Positions 7,688 through 17,140 are shown, numbered from the stretch's first letter. The stretch: 64,000 nucleotides of DNA from Caldilineaceae bacterium (GCA_011523365.1 WTGY01000113.1:1-64000), one strand, 5' to 3'. Notes: a model not told the origin generated them from the sequence alone. Made by a program: numbers and translations.

Positions 7688-8375
7688 CTGTCCGTCTCCA
7701 GGGTTGGCCTGAGGGCGAAGGACTTTGGGAAATGCAGCTGGATGCAGATCCCAAGCGGGACCAGGAGTTCCTGTTTTTCGGGAAGGCAGGAGGAACTTCC
7801 TTGTTCCAGTTGCGGGGCGTTCCGCACGTTCGTGGCTTCAAATGGAATCTACATCCGTTAAACAGTTTAGCAGATTTCTTATGCCATTTCAGTGGCACAA
7901 GGGACCATTTTATGTCAGTTTCATATCAGTTTTTGAGGCTGCGGAACTGCGGATTCAGGTAGTCGGTTTTTGTGAGTTGCTGAGTCCGCGGGGACGGCTG
8001 GTTTTGTCCGCGGAGGGACGCGGAGAAGATCTTCCGGGAGTGACGCAGGTTCTGGTCGTTAGTTATGGGGGTCGGGAGAGAAACGGCCCGATTCTACCGG
8101 CAGGCGGCATGTCGGCCCTGCGAGAGCGTCTGCCGCCACTGCGCGAATTCGTCTGCAAAAGCGACAAATTGTCGTTTTTGAGATTGCGGCCGGATGCTCT
8201 GACCCAGTTCCCGGTTGCTCTTGGAGGCCGGGTGGACTTTGACCCGTTGGAAGTAACCCCGGCGCAAGGGCACAAATGGAGCGGCGCGAAGGCGTCTACA
8301 CTAGCAGCAGGTTTGACTGGATAGAGAGGCCAAGTTGATACTGATACAGTGCGCCCCCGTGCAGTTGCGAGGAGA
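7688..8375. other. Intergenic region with repeat remnants
   Basis: No gene is convincing here. It contains a short CGGAGG unit (7985-8030) and, at about 8157-8187, a palindromic GCGACAAATTGTCG segment with a T run. The latter is the core shared with the DUF3102-like remnants elsewhere in the window. Confidence 0.5.
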
Positions 8376-8900
8376 TCACCGGGACTCAGCTGGCGTCAAT
8401 GCCGGCGCTGGAATCAAGGTTGGCTCTGGCGTAATTGTTGACAAGAGTTCAAACGTCGGCGTCGGCGGTACGTCCACCACCCTAACACCGCGGGCGTTGA
8501 CAGCCTTCTCGAACGGCGCATACAACCATCCATGCGCCTCCTCCCCCTCATTATTCACAAAGACAATCTTCCACCAGTCACCCGCCGGATTCCGGCCCAC
8601 TATCCTATACTCGCTCCCCATGGGCGCATTCCCGATAATGTCGTAAACAGCCCCGGGACCCGAACTGATGGCTACGCCATAGTTTTTCACCACCACTTTC
8701 GGCACGAGTCCATCAGTAGCATTTCGATCAGCCAAAGCAGGCGTCGCCACAACCTCCGGCGTAACCAATACCGTCGCCACCACAGGCGTCACACCCGGAT
8801 CCTCCTCACGTAACCCCATCACGTAGCCGACAACGCCCCCAACCACAGCGCCCAACAGAATCCAGCCCGCGATTCCCGCAACCTTTTTCACCTTACACAC
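8376..8900 (-). CDS. Membrane-anchored SH3b-domain protein
   Basis: The 174-residue product has one N-terminal transmembrane helix with glycine repeats (about 8-28, IAGWILLGAVVGGVVGYVMG), a Val/Thr/Pro linker (35-60), a bacterial SH3 (SH3b) domain (about 68-137: VKNYGVAISSGPGAVYDIIG, GDWWKIVF, HGWLYAPF) and a Pro/Thr-rich tail. SH3b domains usually bind peptidoglycan or other surface ligands, so it is probably displayed on the outer face of the membrane. Related SH3b repeats are in the large protein at 11946-16901. The ATG at 8900 overlaps its own GGGG; a GTG three codons later (8891), with AGGGG well placed, may be the true start. Confidence 0.7.
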   Translation of the reverse strand: MCKVKKVAGIAGWILLGAVVGGVVGYVMGLREEDPGVTPVVATVLVTPEVVATPALADRNATDGLVPKVVVKNYGVAISSGPGAVYDIIGNAPMGSEYRIVGRNPAGDWWKIVFVNNEGEEAHGWLYAPFEKAVNARGVRVVDVPPTPTFELLSTITPEPTLIPAPALTPAESR

Positions 8901-9108
8901 ATCCCCTGCCTCAACTCAACCAACGCGCCCACTCGGCACGGTGGCCACACCAAGATGCCAAATGTCTCACCCCACCAGGGGGACCATCATGCCCGCTGAA
9001 AACCGGTCGGCACCAAGCGAGCGGCACGATTGTATGCATAAGCGGCTGGCATTGAACAGAACATGAAGGGCCCCCGGTTGGTGTTCGACGGTCGGGCCTT
9101 TGATGCGA

Positions 9109-9213
9109 TCATGCGAAGCAGGGCTCCCGTTCGGAAGTAAACACAATCTGAGAGCCGTCGGGCGACCACGGCAGGCCGTAATGGCTGGCGCCGAACGAAT
9201 AAAGAATGTTCAT
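9109..9213 (-). pseudogene. TolB/PD40 beta-propeller fragment
   Basis: A 34-codon frame ends GLPWSPDGSQIVFTSEREPC plus stop. The W-S-P-D-G-S-Q-I-V-F-T-S core is the hallmark of one WD40-like PD40 blade, as found in TolB and DPP-type propellers. One blade alone cannot fold as a propeller, so this is a leftover of a longer gene. No other blade is found nearby. Confidence 0.55.
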
Positions 9214-9438
9214 AAATACCAAGCTCGGAGTTTGAAGTATGTTCAGGAAATGGAGCGCCTAGGTCTGCTGGAAATGGCTCATCACGGCGGCCAGATTAAA
9301 CTATGCCCCCCACGCGGCTAGGGTGTCAACTTCCAAGCTCCGGCAGCGGTGAAGCAGTTAGGCAGGCGGAAAAGACAGGGCCAGTGAATTGCGTATCAGT
9401 GTCCGCGTTTCTCTCTGGTAGAGGTCTCCACCCCAATT

Positions 9439-9499
9439 ACCCCATACCCAAAAAGGGTATGGGGTGGTTGCCCATGCCCCTTGGGGGGGGCGGGCAACC
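9439..9499. other. Two adjacent perfect hairpins
   Basis: ACCCCATACCC (9439-9449) pairs with GGGTATGGGGT (9455-9465) around five A. Immediately next, GGTTGCCC (9466-9473) pairs with GGGCAACC (9492-9499) with a G/C-rich inner stem. They fill a gene-free stretch between 9213 and 9662; neither has a T run on either strand clear enough to call a terminator. Confidence 0.7.
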
Positions 9500-9661
9500 C
9501 TGGTATAAGACGCGGCTTGCCCGGTCAGGAGGATAAGGGGTGCTGCTGACAACTCTCTCTCCAGGAAGCAGGGAGCAGGTTGCCGGCGGCCGTTGCGTTT
9601 GCCCGGGTGGTCGATGAGGAAGGTGCCGAGGATGCAGGCGCGGATGGGATGACCGGCCAGG

Positions 9662-9847
9662 TTATGGGGTTAGCGGCGGCTGTTTGCGGGATTTTGGTTG
9701 ACTTGCCTTTTGGCGGGCGCGCATGTCTTCTGTGCGTTTGTGCCAGAATTCGAGTTGTTCTTCCCGTGACATACCCTCGACGAGGCGCCGGACGCGTTCT
9801 GCGCCGCGACGTTTCCAGGTCATAAATCCGGGTTCACGGTTCGGCAT
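9662..9847 (-). CDS. Small charged protein, antitoxin-like in size
   Basis: A 61-residue, highly charged helical product beginning MPNREPGFMTWKRRGAERVR and containing GMSREEQLEFWHKRTEDMRA. The start at 9847 is chosen because a near-perfect GGAGGTGG site sits nine bases upstream; a longer in-frame start at 9886 lacks one. Small proteins with a S-R/Y-E-E-Q-L-x-x-W/Y core often accompany toxin or nuclease genes. The Uma2 gene starts 615 bases away on the same strand and ends 58 bases upstream of this gene's start. A partner role is only a guess. Confidence 0.5.
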   Translation of the reverse strand: MPNREPGFMTWKRRGAERVRRLVEGMSREEQLEFWHKRTEDMRARQKASQPKSRKQPPLTP

Positions 9848-9904
9848 GTTGAACCACCTCCAGGGGAGAATGGATTCCTGAGTCACGCCTTGAAGGATTC
9901 AGGT

Positions 9905-10462
9905 CTAGAGTTCAAACACGTCGCGCACGGGACAACTGAAGCCGGGCAACGTCTCGCTGCCGTCGAGCGTGTCATCTTCGGCCAGATGCCGCACAGGTTG
10001 ATTGGGACGGTGGACTTCGATGGCACGATTCTCCGGGTCCACAACCCATACGAGCGGCGCGCCGAAGCTGATCCACATGCGGGCTTTGTGATAGAGCTCC
10101 CGGGGCCTGTCGCTGGGAGAGATAATCTCGATTGCCAGGTCAGGGGCGCCCTCGTAATATCCAGGCAGATCAGCATCCAAAGGGAGTCTATTGGCGGAGA
10201 TATAGGCGATGTCAGGCGCCCTCACAGTATCAGGGTCGCGTTCGAGCAGGAAACCCACTTCGGAAGCCAAGATCCACCCAAACCGCCGGGGCTTGATGAA
10301 GCCACCCAGCAGAATTGTCAGATTCACCACAATGTGGCCGTGTCTTACTCCTGCTGGCATCGTTTCGCAAAGCGTCCCCTGTATCAGTTCGCCACGAATT
10401 CGTCCGCTATTTAGGCGGAGAAGGTCGCCGGCGGTCAGCAGTTTCTCTTTTTGGCGTGCCAT
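9905..10462 (-). CDS. Uma2 family (DUF820) PD-(D/E)XK nuclease-like protein
   Basis: The 185-residue product is a typical Uma2 protein: N-terminal LLTAGDLLRLNSGRIRGELI, the histidine turn GVRHGHIVVNLTILLGGFI (about 40-58), VRAPDIAYIS (about 80-89) and the nuclease core PDLAIEIISPSDRPRELYHKARMW (about 107-130), where D, E-I-I and K match the PD-(D/E)XK pattern. Uma2 genes are abundant in cyanobacteria and Chloroflexota and are thought to encode endonucleases, with unproven biological roles. The start at 10462 follows GGGGGAACTGCA. Its 5' region is duplicated at the start of the gene at 1021-2049. Confidence 0.85.
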   Translation of the reverse strand: MARQKEKLLTAGDLLRLNSGRIRGELIQGTLCETMPAGVRHGHIVVNLTILLGGFIKPRRFGWILASEVGFLLERDPDTVRAPDIAYISANRLPLDADLPGYYEGAPDLAIEIISPSDRPRELYHKARMWISFGAPLVWVVDPENRAIEVHRPNQPVRHLAEDDTLDGSETLPGFSCPVRDVFEL

Positions 10463-10520
10463 TGCAGTTCCCCCGTTGGTGATGAGGTGCGGGCATTGTA
10501 CTACAGGTCGGGCGGGCCAA
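10432..10520 (-). promoter_or_regulatory. Leader/promoter segment shared with 2020-2108
   Basis: Minus-strand TACAAT -10-like box with CTTGGC about 15 bases upstream, then the ribosome site and first codons of the Uma2 gene. The same arrangement precedes the gene at 1021-2049. Confidence 0.55.
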
Positions 10521-10537
10521 GAGGGCGTCCCTACAGG

Positions 10538-10660
10538 TTGTCCGCGGAGGCCGCGGAGGGACGCGGAGAACACCTTTTTGTCCACGGAGGGCACGGAGGA
10601 TCACGGAGAACACCAAGGGCGTATCGGGTTTTTTGTGCGCAGCTGTGCTACGGGCCCTAG
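10538..10660. repeat. CGGAGG-type dispersed repeat
   Basis: Two CGGAGG units joined to GGAGAACACCAAGGGCGTATC and a GCGCAG segment, as in the copies at 2569 and 17214. Confidence 0.75.
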
Positions 10661-10664
10661 TCGG

Positions 10665-10880
10665 CCGCGGCAGTGCCAAATGCGACAATTTGTCGTTTTT
10701 GCGCGTGTGTTTGGCGCAAATGGATGGTGTGCTGGGCGGTACGAACGGGTATGCCCCGCTCCTTGAGGGCAGGTGGCCAGGTCCTTCACGAGAGCTGCGT
10801 TTTGACCCGCGGCAGCGCGTCGTCCTCCAGTCAAACCTTTTCGACGGTGCGCCTGGTGTTTGGCGCTTTTGTCAATGGGG
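10665..10880 (-). pseudogene. DUF3102-like gene remnant with in-frame stops
   Basis: Read on the minus strand, codons give TRRTVEKV-stop-LEDDALPRVKTQLS-stop-RTWPPALKERGIPVRTAQ, then HAQKRQIVAF. This follows residues 20-75 of the intact gene at 41063-41749 (RRTVEEAWLAGDALLRIKEQ and onward) with two nonsense codons. It is the clearest of several decayed copies in the window. Confidence 0.7.
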
Positions 10881-10921
10881 CCAACCATCGTATTGATGGA
10901 GGCCAAAAAGGAGTCTGGATT

Positions 10922-11278
10922 GTGACCAGGAGAGATGTCACCGACAAAATCAGGCAAAAGGTCGTAGAGACGTTCCGCATTTCCGGCGATGACGAATCCG
11001 GGAAGGGGACGCCGATCTCTGGCTGTCTCACTTATTGGATTTTTGGCATTCCCTTCTTTCTGTTCTGGTTCTTCGTGATGCTAGTACGTAGAAGAGAACA
11101 GATTAGCAAAATAGAGCTCTGGTTTGTTGCGAATATTATTGAAGGGTACGTGGAACCATTCTGTTTCGGTGGGGGCATATTTGTTGTAGCGGCTATTGGA
11201 CTGGTTGTTGGCTTTGTCTTCGTAGTGCGTGACTGGAAAAGGGAGAGACGCAGGCGAAGACAACTAAGGAAGAAGTGA
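10922..11278 (+). CDS. Hypothetical two-helix membrane protein
   Basis: A 118-residue product. The N-terminus is soluble and charged (MTRRDVTDKIRQKVVETFRI). Two strong transmembrane segments follow, about 34-56 (GCLTYWIFGIPFFLFWFFVM) and 80-104 (FGGGIFVVAAIGLVVGFVFV), and the end is very basic (RDWKRERRRRRQLRKK), so the C-terminus is probably cytoplasmic. The GTG start at 10922 has AAGGAG nine bases upstream. Lower GC than its surroundings suggests a different origin. No family recognised. A strong hairpin (11281-11306) follows the stop. Confidence 0.6.
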   Translation: MTRRDVTDKIRQKVVETFRISGDDESGKGTPISGCLTYWIFGIPFFLFWFFVMLVRRREQISKIELWFVANIIEGYVEPFCFGGGIFVVAAIGLVVGFVFVVRDWKRERRRRRQLRKK

Positions 11279-11280
11279 TC

Positions 11281-11306
11281 GGAAACCCAGGCCTAGCCTG
11301 GTTTCC
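11281..11306 (+). terminator. Hairpin after the membrane-protein gene
   Basis: GGAAACCCAGGC pairs with GCCTGGTTTCC around CTA, with one bulge. It starts two bases past the stop codon. No T run follows, so terminator function is uncertain. Confidence 0.45.
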
Positions 11307-11318
11307 CTCCTGTCAAGA

Positions 11319-11440
11319 AGTTCAGAGGGTAGCCAAATGCCATGGAAGGGGAAGTAGCCAGGGGACCCTCATGACTGGAAAAACGCTAAGGACGGCTCTG
11401 GCGCGGCCAGTTGTATAGGGCTGCCCCTGGGGCGTTGCAA
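11319..11440. repeat. Dispersed repeat shared with 25036-25165
   Basis: The stretch AGAAGTTCAGAGGGTAG to GGTTGTAT-like sequence, with GGACCCTCATG in the middle, is about 80% identical by eye to 25036-25165. A shorter relative occurs at about 19317-19380. At 25036 it abuts a DUF3102-like remnant. Confidence 0.6.
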
Positions 11441-11442
11441 TA

Positions 11443-11512
11443 ATGGGGTTCCGGAGGTCCGGAATGTCCGCTCTCATACGGTCGGCGGTTGGGGTCGCAG
11501 CCGGAACCCCAT
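11443..11512. repeat. 12-bp perfect inverted repeat spanning 70 bp
   Basis: ATGGGGTTCCGG at 11443-11454 is perfectly inverted at 11501-11512, in the gene-free region before the LRR-protease gene. The rest of 11513-11945 shows no gene or clear promoter. Confidence 0.6.
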
Positions 11513-11945
11513 AGCGGTAAACAGCCCCTCATCTTTCTCAATCCACTAAGGAATGATTCGACTGCTCGTGTCCGCGGTTACGTGTCGCCGCGCCGACCAA
11601 AGTCCTGGATGGAGAAGGACCGTTCAATTACTGGCATAATTTTAACACAAGGAAAAAGCATAATGGCATGGTGATGACATACGAATTTGGTATACTTGGA
11701 CTCGGGTAATTGGGATCTTGGGTCTTACGTATGCTCCATACAGCCCCAGGGTAAGGAGTTGGGCGCGTATGGAGAAGATAATGGCAGTGACAGTTCTGGA
11801 GGCGTTCGTTCTGTCTTTCTGCGTGAGGACCGCCATACTCAACAGCGCATCCCCTGCGGCTCAACAAGCGAATGTTTGGGCCATGCGCCGGTTCGCTAGG
11901 CCTCTGGGTCTTTGGTTCGGGCCTCCAGCCAGGATGAGGGAGATC

Positions 11946-14900
11946 ATGAGCTCTGTTCTCAGAATTTCGACCGTCATGGTCGTTGTATTTGCCCTGGTTG
12001 CCGGCTTGAGAGGGCCTCGGGTGTTTGCATCGACACGTATCGCTACGGACGCCGGCACGGACAGGGAGGCGCTGGTCGCGCTCTACGAGGCCACGGACGG
12101 CGACAACTGGATAAACAACGACAACTGGTTGAGCGACGCGCCGTTCGGTAGCTGGTATGGTGTCACTACCAACGATCGCGGTCGCGTGATTGACCTGTTT
12201 CTTTCGTATAACGGCTTGAGTGGAACGATTCCAGCGGGACTGGGCAACCTTATCGACTTGAGAAAGTTGTACCTTCGGGGCAATGAGTTGAGCGGAGAGA
12301 TTCCGCCAGAACTGGGCAAGCTTGCCAGCCTGAAAGAGATGTCCCTCGCAGACAACGTGTTGCGCGGAGAGATTCCGCCAGAATTGGGTAACCTTTCCAA
12401 TTTGAGAGAGTTGACTCTCTGGGGAAACCAATTGAGCGGGTCGATTCCGCCGGAACTGGGCAGCCTCGTAAGCCTGGAAGTGCTGGACCTTTCTCTCAGT
12501 GGAGACAACAAGCTGAGCGGGTCGATTCCACCAGAGCTAGGCAACCTCGTAAGCCTGAGAGAAATGTCCCTTCCAGACAACGCGTTGAGTGGAGAGATTC
12601 CACCAGAACTGGGTAAGCTCACCAACTTGGAATCGCTGCACCTTGGGGGAAACCAGTTGAGCGGGTCGATTCCACCGGAACTGGGCAACCTCACCAACCT
12701 GCAAGAGTTATTACTCTGGGACAACGAGTTGAGCGGGTCGATTCCATCGGAACTGGGCGACCTCATCAACCTGCAAGTGCTGTCTCTCCCGAGTAACGAG
12801 TTGAGCGGGTCGATTCCGCCGGAACTTGGCAACCTCGCCAAACTGAGATCACTATACCTCTCAAGCAACGCGTTGAGCGGACAGATTCCTTCGGAACTTG
12901 GTAAGCTCAGCAGATTGGCTTTCCTGAACATTTCGGACAACCGGTTGAGCCACCCTATCCCGTCAGAATTGGGCAATCTCAATGGCCTGAGACAGCTTAA
13001 CCTTTCAGGCAATCAATTGAGTGGGTCGATTCCACCAGAACTTGGCAACCTCGCCAACCTGAAAGAGTTGTATCTTTCTGGTAACCGGCTTACCGGCGAA
13101 ATTCCGTCGGAATTGAGCAACCTCATTCATCTGGAAGGAGTCTCCCTCGCAGGCAACCAGTTACACGGCTGCATGCCAGCCGCCTGGCGCAATCTCAGAA
13201 GCTACGGCTTTTCACGGAACGACCTGGACAGAGCCGGGCTGCTCTTTTGCGTGTCCTCCTTTTCGACGCCAGCCCCCGCCGCCGAGATCGCGGCGGACAA
13301 AGCCGCGCTGGTCGCGCTCTACCAAGCCACGGACGGCAATAACTGGCTGAACCACCTTAACTGGCTTTCAGATGCGCCGATCGGCACTTGGCTCGGCGTC
13401 ACCACCGACGACAGCGGCCGCGTAATCAAACTAAGTCTTTCAAGAAACGGATTGCACGGCGCGATTCCACCGGCTTTGGGCGACCTCACGAGTTTGGAAA
13501 CGCTGGATCTTTCGGACAATCAGTTGCGTGGGGAGATTCCGCCCGAATTGGGCAACCTCACAGACCTTGAAACGCTGGATCTCTGGGACAATCAGTTACG
13601 CGGGGAGATTCCGCCCGAATTGGGCAATCTGAACAACCTAAAATCGCTGGACCTTGCGGACAACGAGCTACGCGGAGAGATCCCCGCCGTACTGGGCAAA
13701 CTCGGCCTCTCTACACTGTACTGGTTGGATCTGCGAGGCAACCGGTTGAGTGGGGAGATTGCGTTTGAACTGAGCAGCCTCGCCAACCTGAGCGGCCTGT
13801 TCCTGGAGCAGTACTCAGAGAACAATTTCACTGGCTGTATACCGGCGGCTTGGGAGGAGATCGAAGAGAGCGACGTGTTTGCTATTCCCCTGCCGTTCTG
13901 CGCAGCGTCATCTCCTACACGAACGGCCGTCGTGGAGACACTCACCCGCCCCCAAATCTTCGACAAGGTTTCGCCGGCGATTGCTTTCATTCAGACGGAA
14001 ATCGGCTCCGGCAGCGGCGTGCTGATCGAGAGGGGGTACGTGGTGACGAACGCCCATGTCGTCTGGCCCTTCGACGCAGCGCGCGTCGTCTTCCCGGATG
14101 GAACCGAGTTTGGCCAGGTGCCGGTTAAGGGCTGGGATCTATTGGCAGACCTGGCCGTGCTTGGCCCGATTGACGCTCCTGCGCAAGCTGCGACACTGCT
14201 TGACGGAGAGAGCATCCCAATTGGCTCCGACATGTATCTGGTCGGCTACCCGGGCGAATACGATCGCTTCCCACAACCAGTGATTGTGCCGGGAATTCTG
14301 TCGGGCCTGCGGCAGTGGGAGCCTGTCGGCGTCACCTACTTCCAGACGCCTGTTCCGACTGCGGGCGGGCAGAGCGGCGGCGCGCTCGTTTCTTCTACAG
14401 GCTACGTGATCGGCATCAGCGGCTTCACGATCATCGAGGGGAAATTCGTGCTTTCTGCTTCGTCTGCCGACCTCTTGCCGCGCATCCGGCAACTTATCGC
14501 CGGCGAGGATCCTTCCGGCCACGGCGAGCGGATGCTGCCCCTGGAAGGAGGCGCCCGCCGTCATGAACTCCCATTGCAAAGCTATGGGGATGTCTACATA
14601 TTCAACGAGCTGGCCGGCACGGCGATCGAAGTCGAGTTGAGCGGCGCAGACGAAGGCGGGTTCCGCGTCTTTGACTCCTATGGTTACGAAGTCACCGAGG
14701 ATGAGACCGATTCTCTTTCGTTTGAAACGGAATACAACGGGCCGCACTTTCTGGTCGTATCGAAATCGGGATCAGGCAAGTTAACGCTGATCGCGAACCG
14801 CCCGCTTACACGCTTTGACGACCCGGACGACAACCAGCGGATCCAGGTGGGACAGTCCCTTAACGGCAATATCGATTTCCCAAGGGACATCGATTTCTTT

Positions 14901-16901
14901 TCCCTGCGTTTGGAAAGGAATGAAACGGTCGAGATTGTGGCGCGGTCGGCGCTGGCTGACACTTTTCTCTCTATCTGGGATCCGATCGCGGAGGAGTGGG
15001 CCAGCGATGACGACGGCGGCGGCGGTCTGTTCGGGGAGGATGCGAGGATCATTTTCCAGGCGCCACAAACCGGGGACTACGATCTGTTCGTAGCAGACGC
15101 CACGTGGTCTGCACCAGGCGGGTATGTCATCTCCGTAAAGCAGGCCGGGGAAACGGAACCGTTGACGTCTCTGGCTTATTCAGATACCCCCACGCGCCGG
15201 GTTCCCGTGGTGTCGATCCACAACCCGCTGGTGATCCCGATTGGAGACGCGGCGGCGGTCCCGGCAGGAGACCTTTATGAATGGTTCCCGGCCGGGTATG
15301 AGCCCCCAACCGGCCCGACGGTGACGATCAACGGGACCATGAATGTGCGCGGGGGCCCGGGAACCAATTATCCTATCATCGGCGCGGCCACGGCGGGGCA
15401 GGAGTACGCCGCGCTCAGCAGAAATGCGGCCGGCGACTGGTGGCAGATCGAGTACGAAGGCAGGTTGGCATGGGTCTACGGCGGGCTTGTGATTGCGTCC
15501 GCCGATGCCGCGAACGCGCCGCAGGCGGATCGATCCGGCTGGCTGACGTATGAGGATGAAGCACGCGGTCTGTCGCTGTCTCTTCCGCCAGAATGGCGGT
15601 ATTTCGACCCCGCGAGGCCTTCCCAGGCCGATTTGGCGCTCTTTTCCGCGGCCAGAAAGGGCGATGAGGAGCAACTCGACATCGCGGAGATGGGCGCAAT
15701 GGTTTCCGCAATGAGCGCCGGCAGCGAGGATGCCGTAGTCGGACTTGGCCTCCAGGCAGATCAGGCGAATGACGCGTCGAGCAACTTCATGCTTGTCTTC
15801 TCTTTTGCGGCAGATGGACTGAGCCTGGAACGCTACGTGCAGGTGGTTGCCGACCGGCTGAAGGACAGCCATGGCGTCGAGGCGGACAGCGTCGGACTGG
15901 TTCCGGAACTCAGGCCGCTGGGCGAAGAGGCGGTGTCGATCCGCTATCGCGAGAGCGAGACGAACAGCGAAGTGTGGCAGGTCTGGCTGCTTTCCCCGGA
16001 TGAAGAGACGCTGCTGGCTCTCGCGTTCAGCGTTCACAGCGATGAGTTCGTTGCATTGGAGCCGTTGCTGCGTGAAATCGTACAGAAGGCGCAATGGGCC
16101 AATCAGCCTGCGCCCTCCTTTCCGGTCGTGACCGTCAACGGAAACATGAACGTGCGCGGTGGGCCGGGCACGATTTACCCCGTACTGGGCACGGCCAGCG
16201 CCGGTGAACAGTTTGCCATAACCGGCAAGAACTCATCCGGCGCCTGGTGGCGAATCAACTATAACGAACAGCCCGGGTGGGTCTTCAGCCAGCTGGTGAC
16301 CGCATCCGGCCCGCTGGATGACGTCCCGCTTGTGAAGGCGTATGATTGGGACGCGTTCCATGACGGCGAGCGCCGCTTATGGATCTTCTATCCGCCGGGC
16401 TGGTTTTTCTTCGACCCGACACAGCCTTCTGAGGCTGACCGGAGGAGCCTTGCCGACATGATCGGCGCGGAAAATGCGGAAGATTTTTTGCGCGACTTTT
16501 CTGCGGATATGGACAGCGAAGATATGGAAACGTTCGTTGGCTATGGCTTCGACACGCGGTGGAAGTTCGGCGGGCACATCGAGTCCACGATTCATCCGTC
16601 CGGCGGCTTGGCGTTGCGACAGTTGGTTCCGATTTTGGAGAACGGGTTGAGAGAGGCCGGGCTTGACGTGGAGAGCGCGGGCGCGGTTACAAATCTTCGT
16701 TATGACGGCGCTGAGGTGGTTTCTGTCTTCTTCCGCGACAACCGCGCCGGGTTGGATTCGAATGATATTCGCTGGCAGGTTTGGATGTTGTCCCCGGACA
16801 GAGCCTCGTTCCTTCGGATTGACTTCACTTTCCGCAGCGAGGGTCTTGCCGAACTGGTTCCGTTGCTGAGTGAAATGGTGCGCCGCATACGCTGGGAATA
16901 G
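11946..16901 (+). CDS. Secreted LRR / trypsin-like protease / PPC / SH3b multidomain protein
   Basis: A 1651-residue protein. A signal peptide (about 1-29, MSSVLRISTVMVVVFALVAG) is followed by two plant-type LRR blocks. Each block opens with an ATDGDNW/ATDGNNW cap (about 35-430 and 450-640) and has repeats of the LSGSIPPELGNL type. Next is a serine protease domain (about 668-850) with a visible triad: His in TNAHVV (about 703), Asp in LLADLAVL (about 735), Ser in GGQSGGAL (about 810). A PPC domain follows (about 955-1068, PRDIDFFSLRL, GDYDLFV). Then come two repeats of SH3b domain (about 1123-1185 and 1391-1452, MNVRGGPGT) plus a PsbP-like domain (about 1198-1385 and 1465-1651). The start at 11946 has GGGAG nearby and gives a good signal; earlier in-frame starts do not. 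No neighbours in operon. Likely cell-surface recognition and proteolysis; substrate unknown. Confidence 0.85.
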   Translation: MSSVLRISTVMVVVFALVAGLRGPRVFASTRIATDAGTDREALVALYEATDGDNWINNDNWLSDAPFGSWYGVTTNDRGRVIDLFLSYNGLSGTIPAGLGNLIDLRKLYLRGNELSGEIPPELGKLASLKEMSLADNVLRGEIPPELGNLSNLRELTLWGNQLSGSIPPELGSLVSLEVLDLSLSGDNKLSGSIPPELGNLVSLREMSLPDNALSGEIPPELGKLTNLESLHLGGNQLSGSIPPELGNLTNLQELLLWDNELSGSIPSELGDLINLQVLSLPSNELSGSIPPELGNLAKLRSLYLSSNALSGQIPSELGKLSRLAFLNISDNRLSHPIPSELGNLNGLRQLNLSGNQLSGSIPPELGNLANLKELYLSGNRLTGEIPSELSNLIHLEGVSLAGNQLHGCMPAAWRNLRSYGFSRNDLDRAGLLFCVSSFSTPAPAAEIAADKAALVALYQATDGNNWLNHLNWLSDAPIGTWLGVTTDDSGRVIKLSLSRNGLHGAIPPALGDLTSLETLDLSDNQLRGEIPPELGNLTDLETLDLWDNQLRGEIPPELGNLNNLKSLDLADNELRGEIPAVLGKLGLSTLYWLDLRGNRLSGEIAFELSSLANLSGLFLEQYSENNFTGCIPAAWEEIEESDVFAIPLPFCAASSPTRTAVVETLTRPQIFDKVSPAIAFIQTEIGSGSGVLIERGYVVTNAHVVWPFDAARVVFPDGTEFGQVPVKGWDLLADLAVLGPIDAPAQAATLLDGESIPIGSDMYLVGYPGEYDRFPQPVIVPGILSGLRQWEPVGVTYFQTPVPTAGGQSGGALVSSTGYVIGISGFTIIEGKFVLSASSADLLPRIRQLIAGEDPSGHGERMLPLEGGARRHELPLQSYGDVYIFNELAGTAIEVELSGADEGGFRVFDSYGYEVTEDETDSLSFETEYNGPHFLVVSKSGSGKLTLIANRPLTRFDDPDDNQRIQVGQSLNGNIDFPRDIDFFSLRLERNETVEIVARSALADTFLSIWDPIAEEWASDDDGGGGLFGEDARIIFQAPQTGDYDLFVADATWSAPGGYVISVKQAGETEPLTSLAYSDTPTRRVPVVSIHNPLVIPIGDAAAVPAGDLYEWFPAGYEPPTGPTVTINGTMNVRGGPGTNYPIIGAATAGQEYAALSRNAAGDWWQIEYEGRLAWVYGGLVIASADAANAPQADRSGWLTYEDEARGLSLSLPPEWRYFDPARPSQADLALFSAARKGDEEQLDIAEMGAMVSAMSAGSEDAVVGLGLQADQANDASSNFMLVFSFAADGLSLERYVQVVADRLKDSHGVEADSVGLVPELRPLGEEAVSIRYRESETNSEVWQVWLLSPDEETLLALAFSVHSDEFVALEPLLREIVQKAQWANQPAPSFPVVTVNGNMNVRGGPGTIYPVLGTASAGEQFAITGKNSSGAWWRINYNEQPGWVFSQLVTASGPLDDVPLVKAYDWDAFHDGERRLWIFYPPGWFFFDPTQPSEADRRSLADMIGAENAEDFLRDFSADMDSEDMETFVGYGFDTRWKFGGHIESTIHPSGGLALRQLVPILENGLREAGLDVESAGAVTNLRYDGAEVVSVFFRDNRAGLDSNDIRWQVWMLSPDRASFLRIDFTFRSEGLAELVPLLSEMVRRIRWE

Positions 16902-17017
16902 TCGCAGGCGAGGTCACCTGCCCGAGTGCCATTTGGCAACCAGTGTGCATGGTCGGGAGGCTTGCCTGGCGGTGCACGGTTGCGGCTTAAGAGGCAGCAG
17001 TCCCATCGTCCTTTGAC

Positions 17018-17140
17018 ACCGGCTTTCAAGAAGCGGTGCACACCGGTCAGGATAGGCCAGGGGTTCTTCCAATTGCGCCAAGCATATCGGCAAATGCGAC
17101 AATTTGTCGTTTTTGCGGGGGTATTTGTCGCATATCTCAG
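17018..17140 (+). pseudogene. DUF3102-like gene remnant, plus strand
   Basis: A plus-strand frame reads PAFKKRCTPVRIGQGFFQLR then QAYRQMRQFVVFAGVF. This matches PALRERGIPVRTAQRFLRLR and RQIVAFASV in the intact gene at 41063-41749. Only about 40 codons survive. Confidence 0.55.

Noticed and set aside
9235-9321. Winged-helix end (KYVQEMERLGLLEMAHHGGQ) on the plus strand
   Set aside because: Only about 25 residues look protein-like, with no start or ribosome site; too short to call even as a remnant.
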